Shown: positions 60,401 through 64,000 of the stretch, piece by piece
Position numbering within the stretch: position 1 is the stretch's first letter
Layout: each line of letters begins with the position of its first letter
Origin: Bradyrhizobium sp. LTSP849
GTDB lineage: Bacteria > Pseudomonadota > Alphaproteobacteria > Rhizobiales > Xanthobacteraceae
DNA length: 64,000 nucleotides
NCBI RefSeq assembly: GCF_000938255.1
Contig: NZ_JYMR01000012.1
Location: forward strand, 1 to 64,000
Direction: 5' to 3'
Notes under the pieces: model-generated
Told to the model about the DNA's origin: nothing
Seen by the model: only the letters and a program-made list of their open reading frames with translations
Databases searched by the model: none
Translations under genes and position numbers: made by a program

Positions 60401-62138
60401 GAGAATTCATCCTGGCCCAGTCGCGCGTCTTCGGAAGATGCCGCACGGCGGCGGCGCCAATTGCGACTGCTTCCTTACGGCCGAGCTCGATCTCATGCAG
60501 AGATTCCGCAAGAGATTTCCAGTTTTCAGTGACCGAATGCTCCGACCATCCCTGCCCGTTCAGCCAATTCTCGTCTGCTTCCGTGAGACCGACCTCGCGT
60601 TCCAGCTTGTCGATCTGGGCGTCTAACCCCCGCGCTTCGTCATCTCGGGCGTTGTCCCATGCGCGATCAGACTGCCTGTGAAGCTTGCGCCACTCGTCAG
60701 CCCGATCGCCGAAGATCTCGTCCTCAACATGACGCTGCTGCTGCTCAAGATCGCCTGCAACTTGGCGAGCTCGCTCGGCGGACAATTTCCCGCCCATGGC
60801 GAGATCGAGAGGATCGGGCGCTTCCGGCGGCGGCCGATGCGTCGCCGTTGGTGCGCCCGTTCCTGCACCGCCGCTCGGCAGCTCACCAGGCCGGGACGAG
60901 CCCTCCGAAACTTCCGATAATGGGGGTTTATCGCCAGCCAAGGACTCGCCACTGGTCGAGCCCGCACTTGCTTCGCCGGTCACATCGGGCGATGCAGCCT
61001 GTTCCGGCGCGGCGTCGGCCGCCACGTTGCCAGATTTGTTGTCGACAGCCGCAGGCTGGCTATCCGTCGCCGCGCTGGCAAACTGCGGATCTTCCGATGC
61101 CAAGTTGGCATGAATATCCTTGATCCGCGCCGAGGAGATCAACTCACCACCGACGTGAAGGCCGCCGCCGATGATGACCCCCGTGCCGAACGCCCACGCG
61201 GTATGTTCGGCGCTGTATTCTTTCTGCACCCCGCCCACGATATCAAAATATTGCCGCACCGGATCGACGAGGCCGCTGATCAGCCCTTGCTGCAGCGCCG
61301 CCTTCCCCGTGCGCACAAGCAAGCTTGCACCCTTCGTCGTGCCCCCCAGAAGATTTTCGGGGCTCAGGAGCCCGCCGCCGAGCTGGCCGCCAAGCGCGGC
61401 GGCACCCTCAGCCGCGCCGGTCCAGCCGCCGGCCGCGCTCCATGGTCTGATTGAATCATAACGCGCTAGGTCGGCGACGATCTGGGCATATTGCGTGCGC
61501 TGGTCGTCGCGCCATTTACGCACCTCGCCATCCGTCAACGCGGGGATGTCCTGCATCGCGGTGGTTGGTGCCGACATATTGCTGCCCAACGCCATGGCGG
61601 CCGATTGGCGAACCTCGGGCGTGATGTCGTCGCCCGATGCCGCAACCTTTGCCATCCCGGCGAGCGTGGTCGATCCGCGCAGCGTCCCTCGATAAAACGC
61701 CTCGGTGGCATTCAGGCGCCCGCGCTCGTAAAGGCCAGGCTCGCCAGCGTCGACATCGGCATCGAACTGATCGAAGTGGTTCGGCTGTGCCGACGTGTTT
61801 GCGTCAACCGAGCCACCGCCGTAGTAACGCTCCTGCGCTTCGTGAAGGCGCTTTGCGTACGCAGTCGCGTGCTCCGGGCTGTCAAACTTACCGAGATGTT
61901 CGCCCGTCTTGCGGTAGCGCTCTATTGCTTCCGGTTCAGATAGGATTTTCCCGTCCGCGGCCCGCGGCATCAATACCTCGCGGCCGTCGAGATTGGCTGA
62001 CATGGAATAGACGGTTGAGTCCCCACCACCTTCTGGATTGGCGACTTTCGTCCGCTCGGCCAGGTTAATGTTGCCGGGTTCAATCATCCCCTCTGTTTGG
62101 CCGTCGGGACCGGCGGATTCCGATGTTTTGTCCGCCAT
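54456..62138 (-). CDS. Giant 2,560-residue phage polyvalent protein
   Basis: One open frame runs from ATG 62138. Visible parts, by rough residue: 30-110 has a YRKTGEHLGKF-type segment; 190-330 is glycine-rich and hydrophobic; 830-1010 is a ParB/DdrB-like domain (VESGNGRVMAVRRAY, FTVAANQSASLGLS); near 1399 is a zincin motif HEAGHAIEYK; 1900-2250 resembles the LPD38 region (NPTFALSNYIRDQFATALL, KPFELSLGFTAGEYAYQRFA). Polyvalent proteins of this build are packaged in virions and injected into the host. The ATG shares one base with the preceding stop (TAATG), so it is coupled to the transglycosylase gene. Domain names are inferred from motifs. Confidence 0.8.
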   Translation of the reverse strand: MADKTSESAGPDGQTEGMIEPGNINLAERTKVANPEGGGDSTVYSMSANLDGREVLMPRAADGKILSEPEAIERYRKTGEHLGKFDSPEHATAYAKRLHEAQERYYGGGSVDANTSAQPNHFDQFDADVDAGEPGLYERGRLNATEAFYRGTLRGSTTLAGMAKVAASGDDITPEVRQSAAMALGSNMSAPTTAMQDIPALTDGEVRKWRDDQRTQYAQIVADLARYDSIRPWSAAGGWTGAAEGAAALGGQLGGGLLSPENLLGGTTKGASLLVRTGKAALQQGLISGLVDPVRQYFDIVGGVQKEYSAEHTAWAFGTGVIIGGGLHVGGELISSARIKDIHANLASEDPQFASAATDSQPAAVDNKSGNVAADAAPEQAASPDVTGEASAGSTSGESLAGDKPPLSEVSEGSSRPGELPSGGAGTGAPTATHRPPPEAPDPLDLAMGGKLSAERARQVAGDLEQQQRHVEDEIFGDRADEWRKLHRQSDRAWDNARDDEARGLDAQIDKLEREVGLTEADENWLNGQGWSEHSVTENWKSLAESLHEIELGRKEAVAIGAAAVRHLPKTRDWARMNSQERETVLTMLTALNEEKRAGRDPQEFLRDVFKERIKRYGGGHDADEVVGYQMQELADLLSGPLERSGGPGPQIQATPTGIAAPDKNATSEGGVATFTTAKGSTYQIHEDGTTTRDKAARSDVGHEGDSGPKERSAKTVYVSSDQIGAFGAPQDTRWRVVDHGDGTMSLATWNEREDRWGISPGSRNIKVSDTPTIGAHPIELWRPEQLNGVTAYRGMHPGNKIKEIGTASSSAAAEARAANLPGDAVPKMAAHRVAVADGKSIDVAPRVIEVSDLKASSDEGFDQALQPRDRDRAASQAQIADIANRLDPERLGMSSEADRGAPIVGPDAMVESGNGRVMAVRRAYQEGGEAAQRYREWLSQQGVDVSHFREPVLVRVRLTELTPQERQAFTVAANQSASLGLSAPERALADARLLPTETLDLIRNPEDLAALANRDFTRAFVAKLPQTEQGAMVDAGGGLSAEGLTRIRNAVLARAYGNAHVLTRIAESLTDDSKSISNALVAAAPHWAKMRAEIETGRVRADMDLTPELLEAVQRTADLRAKGAKLQSLLDQQDAFDRLREPVEAFMRMFYDPSGRRAAAGQRISDALQFYAEEARKVTADAGLDLGLVPVTARDVQTLAAGKGAEGYVKRTDEGGLFLTSGSGYGAHGTARGRRIQRQDAAVSGRGPGEPLSGRNQGTPGRAAGDLTTPGGAASEGAAALHLASDNRQISQASDAGLAALSSRQSGGRLPMEKARPTEGVPGDIDAGTAVATVPEPPPSAQRQLAVQSLQQQAMDLAKRLDFPLREGRVRPRSALGVFMPGTGVVRVREVPDFEVVAHEAGHAIEYKVGKDLTDLTERFATELRPMVTNPAAYDPSVHVKEGFAEFVRRYIGNPAWAEQNAPQFTNAFRDFMRKRAPDVLATIHRAGEAYRAYLDAPSVNAIGSVVRSVDEEPHGLIAKGIAAAREDGLPAVVKSVLQSAYRAILDERAPVATAVRDLARAIREQTGKPLDLKAADNPEVLMRLAGRSQQAAVGDMMEGVRPYHSTASEGPSLSAALETATGGRNSGGWGKWDPVKKEQFSTYMVARRAEVLWRKFKDGRLLNPPAAFSVGDAARAMADLDAANPTFRQASDMVHSYTRELLRKAYDGGLIPAELYGRLGTEEFYVPFMRDMSDKPLASSGFESSPEGPGMTQVVKQMTGSSRDIKDPIESIMMQTFLVNRTLQHNDVIRSFVRLAEEAKLAGGKYVERLPAQEARQYTFDLADAVERLAKKHGIDGDDTAFITGALTDVFGEDPIIGSFFKMEPTGKRGEPIVFYKEGGELRAARFMSEAEGLPLYELVTALPAKMTDLFSEVIAASSSLVRTGIVTNPTFALSNYIRDQFATALLRSDYVPILSGMKGIHGEFTQSEAARLYGVGGGVSPGSSIAPVERAIEADVNALAKKGYLVNRVTTFKGAMELASFTEAGTRNSVFGKVFEAKKLQGLSDYEAMIEAAFQATDLLDFSRHGARTEAVRRYVPFINAHLQGLDKAYRTMVQPMLDRLRSDQVLATDASAFRNALASWGKVFGAGGVLGAGWAALNASSEAYRDASPQLKGTHLVIPVGGKVLLVPKPFELSLGFTAGEYAYQRFAQNDPRAAGQFVQAAWDVLAPPNPLTDIPIIRTPIELATGKSLFTGRDIVPDTIARRTAAEQYTDRTSALAKYIGRTIGVSPIKVDYAVGAAFGTWGRDAMALSQGVDQDAPAANWDDAVFFRRFIKDPTRTSDVTTKFWDVMGQSNGKFNQDVASYDNLVKTFHDADAQQFVAKLPSSEKAFVTLKSAADEDGKPAFNADQKRLHPLVRASDAVTLLNGLRRDLVGNTFNTFEGREPLKIDPSTRRDLIDNIRELAQVEMRNAFVIIKEPGYTDRPLISPQASMDKIRALSPLVADEIAARYATAKIYTTDAVATAYPKLQQSLISEGSAADIAGLAFDAKADGYEFGGERVKKPQKRRLQVVPTAQQ

Positions 62139-64000
62139 TACCGCACCGGATAATTTTCGAGGATCTTAGCAGCGGTACCGGCGCCATACTTTTTATCAAA
62201 GTCGACGGCCAGCTTTGGATTGAGCCTCAGATCGATAATCGCCCGTGCTGGAAGATTGACGCCCAATCGTCGAACTGCGGCGCCGGCGTCAATCTCCTGC
62301 CTGCTCGGACCCATTCCATAACCATGAACGTTTTGTGCGGCTCGCTCGCCGCCGGACATTTCACCCACCGCACGTTGGGCAGCGTCGATTTCCGCGGCGC
62401 CATCAACAGCACGGGTATCTCCCGCGTCCGGCAGTTGACCCAGGCCGAGCTTCTTCACCAGGCGTGCAGCCAGTTGGGCGACTTCGGTATCGACCTTGTG
62501 CGCACGCAAGGCATAAGCAAACGCCTGATCGGCATGGTCGCCATAGAGCTCCTGGAACTTGGTCGCCATGGCAGTCAGGACATCGCGCTCTTGTCCTGGC
62601 AACATCGTCCGCAACGGCCGCGTCAGGGTGACCGCCTCAGCCTGCGTGATCGGTGACTGGTTTTCCTTCGGGATACCGGCACGGGTCTGCGCAGCCAAGC
62701 GCGCCTCGATGACGGCTTTCGTAGAGCCAGGCCCCGCCGGCGCCGTCTCGGCGCCCTTTACTAGCGGATCGGACCTAACGGTCTCTGCCGGGTCGATGTC
62801 GCGCTGCTTGCGCAGCTTGGTCGCCGCCTCGCTTGTCGCGGCGTACACAGCCTGCTTTCGATTGAAGTCTGGATCTCCAGGCTTTGGAGCGATCGAGCTC
62901 AGGCGCTCATCAATCTGCCCATTCGTCAGCGACGAAAGGTCATGAGTGGCCGCCCACGTCGCGAGCGCATCATCCCGGTCCTCGGACCATTTTTGGGCCG
63001 CCGCTGCTCCGAGCGCGCGCTGCACCCGATACGGATTAAGGTCGTCGACGCCGCGCCCCGTTACCAGCATGGATGTCAGGTCGCTTTTCACCAGGCCGTC
63101 CACGCGCTGCGTCTCGAGCGCTGTTTCGGCCTCTTCGTGGGAATACCTCCGACTCAGATAGGTGAGCGTCGCCGCCTCGAGCGCGGGACTGGCATTGCCC
63201 GATTGAAGAAGGTCGCGCGCGCGCGAAAAGGCCTCCGACTTGTCCGGAAGCGCGCTCCCCGTTGCAGCATCGACATTCTGTTCCCACAACTGAGTGAACT
63301 GACGGCTGGTCACGTTCTCCACGCTGCCAAACCGCGCTTTGTCCCGGTCCGGGATATTTCCCCATATCGCCGCTCGGGCCCACGCCTCTCCCTTCTGCTG
63401 CCCCTCCTTCGTCGACAGCATGTTCTGCCATGCGGGCCGATCAGGATTTGCCATGTGCGCAGCGAACCCGCCGGCGCCCTGCTGATGAGCCAGGTACATC
63501 TCGGCCGCTGTCGGCAGGCGGCCATATTTCTGCTCGAACTCACCCGCCTCGTCCGCAAGCTTGCGAGCGGTTGCGCGCAGATTGTCGCGCGCATTGAAGA
63601 TGTCGCCGCCCCCGTACTTCTGGAACTGATCGTCGGAGAGCTGGCCAAGGCCTTTGTAACTACCCTTCACGGCGGTCGGATCGCCCGAACTTTCGATGCG
63701 GATCACGCCGCGCAGGACAGACGGATCGAGGCCGGCGATCGAGGCCGCACGGTCGACTTCATCGTTTAACGTTGGAGCCAGCGGCGACTGACCGAGCGCT
63801 TGGTCACCAATCTGCTTACCGATCTGTTGGGTGCGGATAGGCTTCAGAAATACGCCCGTGTCCGCCCTGCTCTGCGCGTCCATCTGGGGCGCATATTTCA
63901 CGAACATCTTTACGGCAGCATCAGAGTCATTGCTGGCAGTCTCCTTGATGATGCGTTGCAGATTGCGGCCGCGGTTCTTGCTGACTTCCGCCTCGATCGC
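62138..64000 (-). CDS. Phage lytic transglycosylase / internal virion protein, cut by window edge
   Basis: The frame has no stop up to base 64000, so the N-terminus lies outside. In the readable 620 residues, an SLT-type lytic transglycosylase domain has its catalytic Glu in VIRIESSGDP, then YKGLGQLS and MYLAHQQGAGG. A long helical region of unknown fold follows. In podoviruses such proteins are injected to cut peptidoglycan during DNA entry. The TAA stop overlaps the start of the giant protein gene. An internal ATG lies at 63907, but the upstream frame stays coding-like. Confidence 0.85.
   Translation of the reverse strand, partial: AIEAEVSKNRGRNLQRIIKETASNDSDAAVKMFVKYAPQMDAQSRADTGVFLKPIRTQQIGKQIGDQALGQSPLAPTLNDEVDRAASIAGLDPSVLRGVIRIESSGDPTAVKGSYKGLGQLSDDQFQKYGGGDIFNARDNLRATARKLADEAGEFEQKYGRLPTAAEMYLAHQQGAGGFAAHMANPDRPAWQNMLSTKEGQQKGEAWARAAIWGNIPDRDKARFGSVENVTSRQFTQLWEQNVDAATGSALPDKSEAFSRARDLLQSGNASPALEAATLTYLSRRYSHEEAETALETQRVDGLVKSDLTSMLVTGRGVDDLNPYRVQRALGAAAAQKWSEDRDDALATWAATHDLSSLTNGQIDERLSSIAPKPGDPDFNRKQAVYAATSEAATKLRKQRDIDPAETVRSDPLVKGAETAPAGPGSTKAVIEARLAAQTRAGIPKENQSPITQAEAVTLTRPLRTMLPGQERDVLTAMATKFQELYGDHADQAFAYALRAHKVDTEVAQLAARLVKKLGLGQLPDAGDTRAVDGAAEIDAAQRAVGEMSGGERAAQNVHGYGMGPSRQEIDAGAAVRRLGVNLPARAIIDLRLNPKLAVDFDKKYGAGTAAKILENYPVR

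Overview
The window is high-GC alphaproteobacterial chromosome, most likely Bradyrhizobium or a close relative. I infer this from gene style, from several copies of short palindromic intergenic repeats of a kind common in rhizobia, and from Irr/ICE-like iron boxes. No marker gene such as rRNA is present, so the genus is an inference.

Layout. 1-1.05 kb: an IS630-type insertion sequence in two frames, inserted exactly in the stop codon of a TadE-like pilus gene. 1.05-3.7 kb: three Tad-pilus pseudopilin-like genes (TadE, TadE, vWA-containing TadG) on the minus strand. 4.1-15.3 kb: an acyl-CoA metabolism region. It holds a carboxyltransferase subunit with a divergent stand-alone biotinyl carrier and an IclR regulator between them, a glutaminase-STAS-cNMP fusion, a MazG-like protein, a CMD-family protein, and two thiolase-like genes with a DUF35 partner and a CaiB-type CoA transferase. 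15.4-27.3 kb: a sugar-acid catabolic cluster. One arm (minus) carries a sugar ABC transporter, a DenD-like dehydrogenase, a KDG kinase and a KDPG aldolase. The other arm (plus) carries a LacI regulator, an IlvD/Edd-type dehydratase and two SDRs. Two matching LacI-type operators, one before each arm, tie them into one probable regulon. 27.3-29 kb: GFA-type protein, M50 peptidase and a small membrane protein.

29-37.8 kb: an iron-uptake locus (tonB, exbD, exbB, PiuC-like hydroxylase, and two tandemly duplicated TonB-dependent siderophore receptors). ICE-like boxes lie before both receptors, including three in a row at exact 23-bp spacing, and a further one before a small unknown gene. 38.1-43 kb: an RND efflux pair (MdtA/MdtB-like) and an IalB-family protein. 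43-47.7 kb: a complete branched-chain amino-acid type ABC operon (livKHMGF). 48.0-48.7 kb: a DUF1428 gene and tRNA-Gln(CUG).

48.7-52.5 kb is gene-poor and made of very small proteins, two of them paralogues, separated by a recurring hairpin (core CAACTGAGGCGGCCT). It also has a perfect 102-bp tandem duplication over the 3' end of a Gly/Ala-rich secreted protein gene. From 52.55 kb to the end, all genes are on the minus strand and phage-like: a repeat-rich NUMOD3-like protein, a coiled-coil protein, a terminase-small-subunit-like protein, a small virion-like protein, a 2,560-residue polyvalent protein (ParB/DdrB-like, HEAGH zincin and LPD38-like regions) and a lytic transglycosylase that runs off the window. 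This looks like the late-gene end of a podovirus-like prophage or phage-derived island whose remainder lies beyond 64 kb.
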